DNA from: Pedobacter heparinus DSM 2366
GTDB taxonomy: Bacteria; Bacteroidota; Bacteroidia; Sphingobacteriales; Sphingobacteriaceae
NCBI RefSeq assembly: GCF_000023825.1
Contig: NC_013061.1
Location: 4,712,001-4,776,000 of the forward strand
Length of the DNA stretch: 64,000 nt
Direction of reading: 5' to 3'
Every line of letters starts with the position of its first letter. Within the stretch, counting starts at the first letter, position 1. This document shows, piece after piece, positions 1-9,451 of the stretch. Made by a program: the position numbers and the translations under genes. The notes under the pieces were generated by a model. The model searched no databases. It saw only the letters and a list, made by a program, of their open reading frames with translations, and was not told where the DNA came from.

Positions 1-50
1 TAAAGATTGGGTTGAAGGGTAGGGTCTGTAATAAATATGCCCTCCTATTT

Positions 51-2954
51 TTACCTTATTAAAGTAACCGATCCTTTTTTAACAACGGCTTCATTTCGCT
101 GAGTTGTAAAAGTTGCAATCCAAAAATAGGTTGCTGTAGGTAATGCTTCACCTTTGTAATCTCCATTCCAGCAATTGTGCAGTTCGTTCGAGCTTGCAAC
201 TAAAACCCCCCTTCTATCATAAATCTGGATCTTAAAATTAGTTGCCTTGCTATTGCTATTTGCTTTGAAGATGTCATTGACGCCGTCTAAGTTAGGACTG
301 AAGGCATTAGGAAACCCTACATCCCCACACTCCTCTCTGGTTAATTGTACACTAATGTCATCTACAATACAACCATTTTTTTTGAGTATAGAGAAACGAT
401 GACTGCCCGCATACAAATTAGTAAAGGTATGATTAACGGGATAGGTTAAAGAATGATACCTGATGACATACAGCTCTGGATTTGTCTTTATCGTAAAACT
501 TAGCTGGCCTGGAAGATCACAAACAGGCTCTGTTTTATTCAGCACACTCAGTGGTCTATCTAATGAATAATCGGGTATAACAACAGGAAGGCTTTTTGGC
601 GTTCCCCCTCCAGATGCAGAAACATTTAAGATATAACTTCCCGGATTTAGCATGTTGAAGATACCGGTGTTATTGCTCATGCCATTATTTAATGAGTAAG
701 TGTAAGTCTCTGGAATAGTCGGACAACTTACGCGGATTGCCCCCTTACCAAGTACATCACACTCTGCAAATACTTCCACATCGTTAATCACCACATCACA
801 GGGTTGATATACCAACTCAACATCATATTCATCAATCAGACACCCAGCTTGATTTAGAATAACAAAATGATGTATGCCCATAGACAGGTTATCAAATAAA
901 TGATCAAATGGTAGTATGTCTGTTTTGTATTTTATTTTATATAAGCTACTGTTTCCGGCTATGCTGAATTTGATGCCCCCTTTTAAATTGCACGATGGAT
1001 CATTTTTATTATAGGTAATCAATGGATGCAATAATCTGTAATCAGGAACGATAATGGCTCGCGTTTGAGGGGTGCCACCTCCGGAGGCTGTCACATTTAA
1101 GGTATAATTCCCAGGGTCTACCATATTAAATCGCCCGGTGCTATTCGTCATTCCGTTACTAAGAGAATAATTATAGGTTTCAGGGATGGCCGGGCAGGTA
1201 ACACGTATAGCGGCCTTACCCAGTACATTGCATTCAGCAAATACATCGATAGCTGTAATTTCAACAGCGCAAGGTTCGTAAACAAATTCTATATCATATT
1301 CATCAATTAAACATCCTGATTGACTTAATACTACAAAATGATGGATACCGGCAGATAGGTTTGTAAATAAATGATCAAATGGCAATACATTATTTTGATA
1401 TTGGATCTGATACAAATTACTGTTCGTCGCGATACCGAACTTGATATCCCCTTTTAGATTGCATGACGGATTATTTTTATTATAAGTAATAGTTGGCTGC
1501 GTGAGTTTATAGTCGGGAACTTCTATTGAAAGGACTTCCAGTTCATGCTCAGAAGAAGTTATTTTCACGGCATATTGCCCCGGGCTTAGGTTACTAAAAA
1601 CACCGGTTGAATTACTGACTGAGCCATTTAGAGTATAGGTGTAAGCGTATGTATGTGGTTTTGTCAGCACCTTAATTACGCCTTTATGAAAAGCATCGCA
1701 CTGTTGCTGTAACTGAATCTGGTCGAGTTCAATTTTGCATACGTCTTTTAACACGGGAATATCTGCTTCATCAACTTTACAACCATTTTTATTAATAATT
1801 TCAAAATGATAAGAAGTGCCGGAGTTTAAACCACTGAAAGTATGATTTATCGGATATGAGGTATTGTTGTAACGAACCTGGTAATTGCTATTGGGCTCAG
1901 GAGAAGTAAAAGTAATTTCGCCTGCAATACCACACATTTCATTTTTGCGCTGCCAGCTATAGTCGGGTTTCAGCAAGTCATAGATTCCCACGGTAATTGT
2001 ACTAGAAAACTGATCAGATGCAGAAGTAATGCTTAGTGTATAAGTTCCAGGATCAATCCCTGTAAACCTACCTGTGGTATTGCTTATCCCATTCAACACA
2101 TAAGTGAATTGTTCAAGGTGAGGTTTGGTCAGAATCTCAACCACAGCTTTGTTTAGGGCACTGCAATCCTGATTAATATCTATTTTATCCAGCTCTATTC
2201 CAGTTATACTACCGTCTTCTACAGGGCTTGCTGCATCCAGAATTCCATAAGGAAGGGATCCGACAACACCTATGATCCGTTTGTTTTCCAGATCGAGTTC
2301 AAGAACATCAGTTTGATAGGGGGTTACGCTACATAAGCCATATACCGTATTTTTACGGAGACTCGTTGCGACACTCACCAATCCAAACATATTCAGGTTT
2401 GGACTAAGTGGGAGATATACATAGCTTTTAGTAGGATCAGTTATATCCACTTTGATAATACCCTGGCTTGCCGCCATATATAGACTTCCTTTAAAGAAGC
2501 ACATGTCTCCTGTAGGAAAGTAACTCATTGGACCTAAACTGACGGTTTGTAAGGTGGTCAGGTCGGTTGCGTACAAGCTATTTGATGAATAATAAGCCTT
2601 GTTGTCGGGACCGATAGTAAGTGCAGATGAGCCAGTAGTTACCCCGGTTAACAATTGACAATTTATCAAAGCGTTTCCATTTATATCACCTTTATAGAAA
2701 TATGGGCTTCTAAGCCAGTAAAAACCATTCTTATTCATCGCGATCGAAAAAAACTGATCATTTGGCGAACAGTTAGATATTAACTCCGATACTAATCCAT
2801 TTGGTGTTAATGTAACTTTATAAATATCGCTTCCTGTTATAATGTTCGCTGGATTTTTAGGGGCACTTACATAAAAGGTCTGGGCTTCTGTTTTAAAACA
2901 GCACACCAATAGGATGAAAAAAAGTAATTTAAATTTACCGATCATTAAGAGCAT
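51..2954 (-). CDS. Repetitive secreted surface protein with type B T9SS sorting domain
   Basis: The N-terminus has a hydrophobic signal segment (about residues 5-24, ending TEAQ), so export is expected. Residues about 30-250 look like a propeller-like sensor region, judged only from repeated short hydrophobic blocks. Four tandem repeats of about 155 residues follow (residues 254-876). Residues about 880-967 match the gliding-motility-associated C-terminal domain, with the hallmark FPNAFSPNLDGVND and a final strand ending in TLIR; this is the type B sorting signal of the type IX secretion system. The protein is therefore probably secreted or attached to the surface. It lies 26 bp after rmlD and is the last gene of the polysaccharide operon inside this window. 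ATG codons exist at residues 1 and 4, and either could start translation. Function is unknown; adhesin or matrix protein is an inference from repeats plus sorting signal. Confidence 0.82.
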   Translation of the reverse strand: MLLMIGKFKLLFFILLVCCFKTEAQTFYVSAPKNPANIITGSDIYKVTLTPNGLVSELISNCSPNDQFFSIAMNKNGFYWLRSPYFYKGDINGNALINCQLLTGVTTGSSALTIGPDNKAYYSSNSLYATDLTTLQTVSLGPMSYFPTGDMCFFKGSLYMAASQGIIKVDITDPTKSYVYLPLSPNLNMFGLVSVATSLRKNTVYGLCSVTPYQTDVLELDLENKRIIGVVGSLPYGILDAASPVEDGSITGIELDKIDINQDCSALNKAVVEILTKPHLEQFTYVLNGISNTTGRFTGIDPGTYTLSITSASDQFSSTITVGIYDLLKPDYSWQRKNEMCGIAGEITFTSPEPNSNYQVRYNNTSYPINHTFSGLNSGTSYHFEIINKNGCKVDEADIPVLKDVCKIELDQIQLQQQCDAFHKGVIKVLTKPHTYAYTYTLNGSVSNSTGVFSNLSPGQYAVKITSSEHELEVLSIEVPDYKLTQPTITYNKNNPSCNLKGDIKFGIATNSNLYQIQYQNNVLPFDHLFTNLSAGIHHFVVLSQSGCLIDEYDIEFVYEPCAVEITAIDVFAECNVLGKAAIRVTCPAIPETYNYSLSNGMTNSTGRFNMVDPGNYTLNVTASGGGTPQTRAIIVPDYRLLHPLITYNKNDPSCNLKGGIKFSIAGNSSLYKIKYKTDILPFDHLFDNLSMGIHHFVILNQAGCLIDEYDVELVYQPCDVVINDVEVFAECDVLGKGAIRVSCPTIPETYTYSLNNGMSNNTGIFNMLNPGSYILNVSASGGGTPKSLPVVIPDYSLDRPLSVLNKTEPVCDLPGQLSFTIKTNPELYVIRYHSLTYPVNHTFTNLYAGSHRFSILKKNGCIVDDISVQLTREECGDVGFPNAFSPNLDGVNDIFKANSNSKATNFKIQIYDRRGVLVASSNELHNCWNGDYKGEALPTATYFWIATFTTQRNEAVVKKGSVTLIR
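327..2195 (-). repeat. Four tandem ~155-codon repeats inside the T9SS protein
   Basis: Units lie at about 1737-2195, 1269-1733, 798-1265 and 327-791. Each unit has the order: a cysteine near the start (QDC, QQC, AEC, AEC), a TY-type strand with a short N-x-T/S stretch, a PG-Y turn, a PDY segment, a second cysteine (C-N-L-K-G in the central units), an H-x-F strand and an NGC or SGC-L-I-D-E motif. The third and fourth units are the most alike, with long shared peptides such as ASGGGTP and LPFDHLF or close variants, which suggests recent internal duplication. Confidence 0.85.
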
Positions 2955-2980
2955 TAAGAGGCATGTACTAAAACCCTAAT

Positions 2981-3835
2981 TTAGTATTTTAATCTTGCTA
3001 TGCAAACTTGTAGGCTATCTCGCCAATAAGGAATTTCTAAACCGAATGTAGATTTAATTTTAGTTTTATCCATTACAGAAAACTTTGGTCTTATAGCTTT
3101 TGTAGGGTACTGGGATGTAGAAATAGGTTTCACTTTTATTTTAGTGCCACCTAGTTCAAATATACCAACGGCAAAGTCATACCAGGAAGTTACCCCTTCA
3201 TTGCTGTAATGATAAACCCCATAATCTTTTTGGCCAGATTCAATTATAGACAATATTGCTCCCGCAAGGTCAATGGCATAAGTAGGTGTCCCTATCTGAT
3301 CAGCGATCACATTGAGTACATCCCTATCCGCACCAAGTCTAAGCATGGTTTTTACGAAGTTATTGGCATATTCAGAATAGAGCCAGCTGGTACGTAATAT
3401 AAAATGTTCTTTGAGATTGTTGATGACATCTTGTTCCCCTTCCAGCTTTGTAAGGCCATATATATTAATTGGCTCGGCCAGATCATCTTCTTTGAGCAGC
3501 TCCGGCTTATCGCCCTTAAAAACGAAATCTGTAGAAACATGGATTAAGGTTGCCTTATTTTCTTTGCAAAGCCCTGCAATATTCAAAGCTCCATCTTTAT
3601 TGATTTTTCTGCAGAGTTCGACATCATCTTCTGCCTTATCTACGGCAGTATAAGCAGCGCAATTGATAACATGGGTAGGCATTTCTTCAGTAAAAAGCGT
3701 TTGAAGAAGCGCAGTATCCAGAATATTGGCCTTGCTTTCATCAGGGAAACTGATGTTGCTGATATTTCTTTCTGCAGCAACCTTTTTGAGGCACTGGCCA
3801 AGCTGGCCGGAAGCTCCGAGAACTAGTATTTTCAA
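2981..3835 (-). CDS. rfbD: dTDP-4-dehydrorhamnose reductase (RmlD family)
   Basis: This is an extended SDR with the N-terminal nucleotide motif GASGQLGQ (residues 7-14), the STDFVF segment and the Y-x-x-x-K pair in YGLTKLEGE. The length of 284 residues is normal for RmlD. In the known pathway it reduces dTDP-4-keto-L-rhamnose with NAD(P)H to dTDP-L-rhamnose in the cytoplasm. The other dTDP-rhamnose genes (rmlA, rmlB, rmlC) are not in this window, so they must be elsewhere or the enzyme acts on another 4-keto sugar. It sits 18 bp downstream of the Wzi/RemB-like gene and 26 bp before the repetitive T9SS protein gene. Confidence 0.85.
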   Translation of the reverse strand: MKILVLGASGQLGQCLKKVAAERNISNISFPDESKANILDTALLQTLFTEEMPTHVINCAAYTAVDKAEDDVELCRKINKDGALNIAGLCKENKATLIHVSTDFVFKGDKPELLKEDDLAEPINIYGLTKLEGEQDVINNLKEHFILRTSWLYSEYANNFVKTMLRLGADRDVLNVIADQIGTPTYAIDLAGAILSIIESGQKDYGVYHYSNEGVTSWYDFAVGIFELGGTKIKVKPISTSQYPTKAIRPKFSVMDKTKIKSTFGLEIPYWRDSLQVCIARLKY

Positions 3836-3853
3836 TTGTATGTTTTTAAATTA

Positions 3854-5470
3854 TTAAAAGTCCTGATATAAATTTCTGAAGGTACTGCGTAAACCAAAAG
3901 TGAATAAAGCAGTATTCGTATTTTTTACCGAATTGGTTTCTCTTCTTAATACTCCACCAAGTTCAAGGCGCAGGTTATATTTTGGATTGAGCAGATAAGA
4001 AGCCCTGCCTTCAGCGAAATATAGATTAGTTTTTATACCCTGTCCTATTTTGTTTCCGTAATCGGAAGGGTGTACATAATTATTCAAAAATATATTTTTA
4101 CCATAATTTAATCCTTCTGGATCCAGTCCATAACGGGCATACATCAATTGTCCCTGTAGGTCAAATCTTTTATAACTATAATTCAAAATCCCCAATACTT
4201 CTCTGAAATTAGCACCCATTGGATGGGCCAGTGGCTGGTTCATGGCCGCGTAATTTGAAACACGACTGAAATGTGCATAAGTATAAGGTCTGGCCGTATT
4301 GAACTCGGCAAGGTAATTCAGGTTTTCAACCTTAAACAGATCCGAGCCTCTGAATCCTAATTGCAAAGCCCATTTATTAGCCCAATAACCTTTATTACTA
4401 AAAAACTCCTTCGCTGTAAATTCATCAATCATGAATTGTCCATAAACAGTTGTTTTATCTAAAATCTCGTATTTGGTATTGATGCCCAATCTCATTTTAT
4501 CAGGAGAAGTACTATTTGCACTCTCCACTGACCTTAAAAAGATAAAGGGATGGACATAGTTGAAATCAAAGCCTCGTTTACCTTCTGGTTCCGCATCAGC
4601 CCAAGTTACCGCTTGGAAAAAGCCAATAGAGAAACGGTCGGTTGCATTCCAGTCAATGTAATGCATTGCTGCCCACTTACCTCTATCACCTAAACGTCTG
4701 TCGGTGGTTAACTTCTCTGCACCTGGATCCAGCATATAGCCGAATATCGTTTGATACTGTACATTGCCCAAACTGGCCCTTACCCTTAAAAAGGAATAAT
4801 TGGCTGCCACATCAGATAATAACATAGACCGATAACCATCGCCAATAAAATTTTTGTCGTAACCCAGGGCAACATTTAAGTGTTTGTTAGGTGTATAAGA
4901 AAGTAAAGCTGTAACGTACGACCAGTCTTTTGTCTTTTTGCTCAATCTAGGAATACTACCACTCATTTCACTCGGGATCACTTGATTCGTATTAATAAAG
5001 TCCGTTAGATAATTGGCAAATACAGCCTGATTCTCAAAACCATTGGTATAAAAAGAGAACTTATCTCCTATGGTACCCCCAATCTGAAAACCTCTTGTAT
5101 TTTTCCAGGTTGTAGTGCTGTTCTTAAAATCCCTGCCTATCTGAAAATCGGGTAAAAAATCTGCGTAAACCGTATAGTCATCCCCTTTAAAATTAAGTAA
5201 GTGCTCATCGGTAAGCTTCCTTCGCACCCAGGAACCTCTGTTTAACGAATCTACGCCCATCCACATCAAGCTTTGGTAGCGGTTTACCAGCAAAGAATCA
5301 TCTGCATAAAATCCTTTAATCGCAGAATGGGTACGGCTGTTTACATCATAAACCGATCCGTTCAGTTTCTGATAAAATTGATAAGAATAAGGAATGTTTA
5401 CATTGGGTGTCTGGGCTTTTAAGCTGTAAAAAGCTAAAATCATTACACCCAGCAATAGGGATTTTTTCAT
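3854..5470 (-). CDS. Outer-membrane beta-barrel protein, Wzi/RemB-like
   Basis: A signal peptide (MKKSLLLGVMILAFYSLKAQ, residues 1-20) is followed by many short alternating aromatic strands typical of an outer-membrane barrel (for example GFRGSDLFKVENLNYLAEF). The overall pattern resembles the Bacteroidota group annotated as gliding protein RemB or capsule assembly Wzi-like protein. Wzi proteins help hold capsule at the cell surface, and the position at the end of a polysaccharide operon agrees with that. The start ATG overlaps the stop of the upstream dehydratase gene by 4 bp, which indicates translational coupling. The family call comes from pattern recognition without a search, so the exact name is uncertain. 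Confidence 0.65.
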   Translation of the reverse strand: MKKSLLLGVMILAFYSLKAQTPNVNIPYSYQFYQKLNGSVYDVNSRTHSAIKGFYADDSLLVNRYQSLMWMGVDSLNRGSWVRRKLTDEHLLNFKGDDYTVYADFLPDFQIGRDFKNSTTTWKNTRGFQIGGTIGDKFSFYTNGFENQAVFANYLTDFINTNQVIPSEMSGSIPRLSKKTKDWSYVTALLSYTPNKHLNVALGYDKNFIGDGYRSMLLSDVAANYSFLRVRASLGNVQYQTIFGYMLDPGAEKLTTDRRLGDRGKWAAMHYIDWNATDRFSIGFFQAVTWADAEPEGKRGFDFNYVHPFIFLRSVESANSTSPDKMRLGINTKYEILDKTTVYGQFMIDEFTAKEFFSNKGYWANKWALQLGFRGSDLFKVENLNYLAEFNTARPYTYAHFSRVSNYAAMNQPLAHPMGANFREVLGILNYSYKRFDLQGQLMYARYGLDPEGLNYGKNIFLNNYVHPSDYGNKIGQGIKTNLYFAEGRASYLLNPKYNLRLELGGVLRRETNSVKNTNTALFTFGLRSTFRNLYQDF

Positions 5471-7425
5471 TTTAGGGGGCTTTCTTCTACTGGAACCTCT
5501 GCGTCTAATTCTTCAAATACAGAATTCTTACTAATAAATTCAGGAACAATGACCTTCATTTGCCTTACTACCTGCCTCGTATTGCCAGAACTTGCGTGAT
5601 TTAGCAACTGATAAATCTGGGTTTCTATTTCATTAAAAATATACTCTCTAACCTGCCCAATCATAATTTTTTCATGGTGTGTAGGCTTAGTGATTTCACT
5701 ATCGTTTAAAAGCTCTTCAAATAGCTTTTCACCAGGCCTCAAACCTGAATAGGAAATCTTGATGTCCTGGTTAGGAACTAAACCCGCTAAGCGAATCATT
5801 TTCTTGGCCAATTCCACAATCTTTACTGATTTACCCATGTCGAATACGTAAATCTCGCCTCCTTTACCCATGCAACCCGCTTCCAATACCAAACGACAAG
5901 CTTCGGGTATGGTCATAAAATAGCGGGTAATTTCTGGATGGGTAACGGTAACCGGACCACCATTTTCGATCTGGTGTTTGAATCTAGGAATGACAGAACC
6001 ATTTGAACCCAATACATTCCCAAACCGAGTAGTGATGAACTTTGTGATGGGTTTGATATTGGAATCATTTAAATAACTCAATCCATTGGAGAAGATCAGA
6101 TCGGGGTTATTCAGGGAATTATTTAGTGACTGTACATAAATCTCCGCAATCCGTTTTGAAGCACCCATTACATTGGTAGGATTTACGGCCTTATCTGTAG
6201 AGATCATTACAAATTTTTGCACCCCATGCTTAACCGAAAGATCAGCAATGGTTTTTGTGCCCATTACATTTGTTTTAATTGCCTCTGCAGGGTTATCTTC
6301 CATCAAAGGCACGTGCTTGTAGGCCGCTGCGTGGTATACGTAATGTGGTTTATAAGTATTGAACAAAGTCTCCATCCGTTTCTGGTCTTTCACATCCCCG
6401 ATAAAAGCATGGAAATTGGTATTTACATGAGTCTCTTCCAGTTCCAGGTAAATGTTATGCAAAGCCGTTTCGCTCTGGTCACATAAAATAATCAGCCCTG
6501 TTTCAAACTTTAACAACTGTCTTACAATCTCACTGCCTATAGAGCCTGCTGCTCCAGTTATCAGTATTCTTTTCCCTTTCAATTGGTTCTGAATACCTTC
6601 TATATCAATGTCGATTGTCTTCCTGTTTAGCAAGTCCTCAATATTGATATTCTGGATTTGTGCCGTGGTCACATGTCCCTTAGCCCAAACCTCGGGTGAA
6701 GGTATATTTAATATTTTAACATCATTTTCTAAACATATATCCACCACCTGGTTCTTGCGCTCCGATGGAATGGTATAAGAGGCAAAGATCACTTCATCCA
6801 CTTCATGTTTTGTAATCAGATCTTCCAATTGTGCTGCATCAAGAATTCTCACGCCATCAATGGTTTTACCTACTTTCCGCAGATCATCATCCACAAAGGC
6901 AATAATGGTCTTATTTATTTTAGGATCATGGTCAAAAGTTCTTTTGGTAGCTACACCTGCCTCTCCAGCACCATAAATGATAATTCTTCTTTTGTCCAGA
7001 TTAGCATTCTTTATGTACATAAAAAAGTACTTTACAATGATCCGGTAAGTAATCAGCATTAAGAAATTAAATAAAGTATAGGTGATGATGGCTACACTAC
7101 TAATCACACGCTCACCTGTAATCACTATTGCCAATGCATGGGTAAAAAACAGGATCAATGAACTCAGAACAACAGCAAATAAAATCCTGAAAGAATCCTG
7201 TGCAGAAGTATATCTAACAATGCCTGCAAATGTTTTAACGCTGTAAAATACAAAAGAGTTCACTATAATCACTAAAACTACAGCTTTATAAAAAGCAAGA
7301 AAATCTATTGTATCGATAATGAAATTATTTTGCAAAATGATCGCAAATAACAATGCAATGACACTTAAACAAATATCAATCGTAAAAATAACCCAGCGAG
7401 ATACAATTTGTAGTTTTGTAAACAT
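5467..7425 (-). CDS. Membrane-bound nucleotide-sugar 4,6-dehydratase (CapD/WbpM/PglF family)
   Basis: Four hydrophobic helices (about residues 10-130) precede a Rossmann-like domain with YGAGEAG (residues 151-157), then a second SDR domain with GAAGSIGSE (291-299). The active-site region reads STDK at 409-412 and M420-x-x-x-K424, the methionine-for-tyrosine variant known for the WbpM/FlaA1 group. Family members convert UDP-GlcNAc (or a similar sugar) to the UDP-4-keto-6-deoxy sugar. With the aminotransferase and acetyltransferase downstream of 7.6 kb it completes a set like PglF-PglE-PglD, which makes UDP-N,N'-diacetylbacillosamine. A 224-bp gap separates it from the sugar transferase gene, the longest gap in the operon. 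Confidence 0.85.
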   Translation of the reverse strand: MFTKLQIVSRWVIFTIDICLSVIALLFAIILQNNFIIDTIDFLAFYKAVVLVIIVNSFVFYSVKTFAGIVRYTSAQDSFRILFAVVLSSLILFFTHALAIVITGERVISSVAIITYTLFNFLMLITYRIIVKYFFMYIKNANLDKRRIIIYGAGEAGVATKRTFDHDPKINKTIIAFVDDDLRKVGKTIDGVRILDAAQLEDLITKHEVDEVIFASYTIPSERKNQVVDICLENDVKILNIPSPEVWAKGHVTTAQIQNINIEDLLNRKTIDIDIEGIQNQLKGKRILITGAAGSIGSEIVRQLLKFETGLIILCDQSETALHNIYLELEETHVNTNFHAFIGDVKDQKRMETLFNTYKPHYVYHAAAYKHVPLMEDNPAEAIKTNVMGTKTIADLSVKHGVQKFVMISTDKAVNPTNVMGASKRIAEIYVQSLNNSLNNPDLIFSNGLSYLNDSNIKPITKFITTRFGNVLGSNGSVIPRFKHQIENGGPVTVTHPEITRYFMTIPEACRLVLEAGCMGKGGEIYVFDMGKSVKIVELAKKMIRLAGLVPNQDIKISYSGLRPGEKLFEELLNDSEITKPTHHEKIMIGQVREYIFNEIETQIYQLLNHASSGNTRQVVRQMKVIVPEFISKNSVFEELDAEVPVEESPLK

Positions 7426-7451
7426 ACACCTTTACATAAAAATGATCCTTA

Positions 7452-7459
7452 CAAAACTA
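7452..7459 (-). promoter_or_regulatory. Candidate Bacteroidota -7 element upstream of the capD-like gene
   Basis: On the minus strand the bases read TAGTTTTG, matching the TAnnTTTG consensus of Bacteroidota sigma-A promoters, 27 bp before the start codon at 7425. I found no well-spaced upstream TTG box, so this may be only a weak or chance match. It lies in the largest gap of the operon (7426-7649), where an internal promoter would make sense. Confidence 0.3.
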
Positions 7460-7649
7460 ACAATAATTAAACCAAAAGATATGATAAAGTTCTGGATACT
7501 CTATTTGAAACATAAAAATGTGAGAATAAAAAAAATGTAGAAGAGCATGCAAGTAATAGTAGCCTCTCGCAAGCTATTCTCATTTTGAGATTAATATGGT
7601 CATTTTTCCCTTGCGCAACATGAATATCCATATAAATTATAATTAGTAA

Positions 7650-8249
7650 TTATTTCCGTTTTACAATTGCTCTTAGAGTTATTATTATTATTTTGATAGA
7701 CCCGATTACAGTTTTACTCAAATCATAAGAACTTAAGTTAATTTTTATCTTGTCAGGCATTATAACTTCTATGTAATATTGTTCTGGGCTCTCTTGAGCA
7801 CTTAGAATATCATTTTCATTTTTATATTTTATAGATGCTAAATCAGTTATGCCAGGTTTTAAATCAAGTACTTTTAGCTCTTCTGGACTATATAATTCAA
7901 CATATTTACGGACTTCGGGTCTGGGACCGACTAAGCTCATATCACCTAAAAAAACATTTATTAATTGAGGTAACTCATCTAATTTATAATCTCTAATAAA
8001 GATGCCGATGGGAGTTATCCGTTTATCTTGACTACCAACAGTCAGTAGACCTCTACGATCTGAATTTACATACATAGATCTAAATTTGAGCAAAGTAAAA
8101 TCCTTCCCATGTTGTCCAACCCTTAATTGCTTATAAAACGCTCCTCCTTTTGAAGATAGCTTAATCAAACAAATTAATAATAAAAAAACGGGAGATAATA
8201 AAATTAATCCGATCAACGATACAAAAAAATCAAAGCTTCTTTTTGTCAT
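7650..8249 (-). CDS. Initiating sugar-phosphate transferase (PglC-like, small monotopic type)
   Basis: The 199-residue protein begins with one hydrophobic re-entrant helix (residues about 7-29) and carries the bacterial sugar transferase signatures KFRSM, the DELPQL box with the acidic pair, and GPRPE. Family members move a phospho-sugar from a UDP-sugar to undecaprenyl phosphate at the inner membrane, the first membrane step of repeat-unit synthesis. The short form without extra N-terminal helices resembles PglC, which prefers UDP-diacetylbacillosamine. The stop overlaps the start region of nothing downstream but is followed by a 224-bp gap; upstream it overlaps the aminotransferase gene by 4 bp. 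Confidence 0.9.
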   Translation of the reverse strand: MTKRSFDFFVSLIGLILLSPVFLLLICLIKLSSKGGAFYKQLRVGQHGKDFTLLKFRSMYVNSDRRGLLTVGSQDKRITPIGIFIRDYKLDELPQLINVFLGDMSLVGPRPEVRKYVELYSPEELKVLDLKPGITDLASIKYKNENDILSAQESPEQYYIEVIMPDKIKINLSSYDLSKTVIGSIKIIIITLRAIVKRK

Positions 8250-9451
8250 GATAAACTTGCATAGGCTCTTTCAACTGTAGAACAAATATAAGATACTTCG
8301 TCATCTGTCAATTGAGGATAGATTGGCAAAGATATTTCAACTGAGTAGTTTGCATATGACATAGGATAATCCCCCATCTTATATCCTAAGTTCTTAAATA
8401 CAGTAAGCAATGGCATAGGTATGAAATGAACATTCACAGCCACTCCGTTGTTCGTTATAAAATCAATCATATCATCTCTTTGAGCTTCAGTTATTCCGAT
8501 AATTCTTAACGCATACAAATGATTAGATGAAAGTCGACTCCCATCTTCTAAAATTGGACATTTAGCCCATTTCAGCTCTTTAAAAAAAAATTCATATGCT
8601 TTTGCTATTCGTGACCTATTTTTGGTTAAAAGAGCATATTGACTAATCTGTCCAAGCCCCAGAGCTGCACAAAGGTCAGGCATATTTACTTTCAATCCAG
8701 CAAAAAGAATATCATATTTCCAACCACCAGCTTGGGATTTTGTAAATGCATCCTTAGTTTGTCCATTTAGCGACCAAAGTCTCATCAATTTATACTCTTC
8801 TTCGTTATTAAATGAGTCAGGTAAGTTAATACATATCACTCCACCTTCTGCGGTTGTAATATTCTTTACAGCATGAAAAGAAAAAATTGTAATATCAGCT
8901 GCCTTTCCAGATTGAATGCCGTTCAGACTTGCTCCTATTGAGTGAGCTGCATCGGATAGCACTAATATACGTCCCAGCTGACGCTGCTTTTCCGATCTCG
9001 GTTTAAACAGTTCCACAATTCCAGGTTGGGTAACTATTTCATTAATTTTATCATAGTGACACATAAGTCCAGCAAAGTCAACCGGCATAATCACTTTTGT
9101 ATTTTCTGTTATTGCTAATTTGAGTTTTTCAGGATCTACTGTAAAATCATCTAATACGTCAACCATAACTGGGGTTGCGCCGCAATGCAAAACACTTAGA
9201 GCTGTTGCTGAATAGGTATATGCTGGTATAATAACTTCATCTCCTTCTTGAATTCCAAACCATTTTAAAACCAAAATGGCTCCTGAAGTCCAAGAGTTCA
9301 CACCCAACGCCTTATCACAACCCGTCAATTTCACGACTTCTTCTTCTAATGCTTTGACTTTTGGACCTGTAGTAATCCATCCCGATCTTAGCGTATCCAC
9401 AACTTGATCGATTATTTCTTCGTTTATATATGGTGGTGAAAATGGTATCAT
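8246..9451 (-). CDS. DegT/DnrJ/EryC1-family PLP aminotransferase (PglE-like)
   Basis: The fold-type I sugar aminotransferase pattern is complete: an early substrate and PLP pocket (NSWTSGA), the DAAHSIGA motif with the PLP-stabilising aspartate, and the Schiff-base lysine K196 in SFHAVKNITTAEGG. The family transfers an amino group from glutamate to a keto sugar bound to UDP or dTDP. Its place between a GNAT acetyltransferase (gapless: starts one base away) and a PglC-like transferase suggests it makes the 4-amino sugar from the product of the capD-like dehydratase. It is one of three DegT proteins in the locus, so specificity cannot be fixed from sequence alone. Confidence 0.87.
   Translation of the reverse strand: MIPFSPPYINEEIIDQVVDTLRSGWITTGPKVKALEEEVVKLTGCDKALGVNSWTSGAILVLKWFGIQEGDEVIIPAYTYSATALSVLHCGATPVMVDVLDDFTVDPEKLKLAITENTKVIMPVDFAGLMCHYDKINEIVTQPGIVELFKPRSEKQRQLGRILVLSDAAHSIGASLNGIQSGKAADITIFSFHAVKNITTAEGGVICINLPDSFNNEEEYKLMRLWSLNGQTKDAFTKSQAGGWKYDILFAGLKVNMPDLCAALGLGQISQYALLTKNRSRIAKAYEFFFKELKWAKCPILEDGSRLSSNHLYALRIIGITEAQRDDMIDFITNNGVAVNVHFIPMPLLTVFKNLGYKMGDYPMSYANYSVEISLPIYPQLTDDEVSYICSTVERAYASLS

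Noticed and set aside
327..2195. CRISPR-like or phase-variable DNA repeats
   Set aside because: The repeats are about 465 bp, divergent at DNA level and lie in frame in a protein, so they are protein domain repeats.
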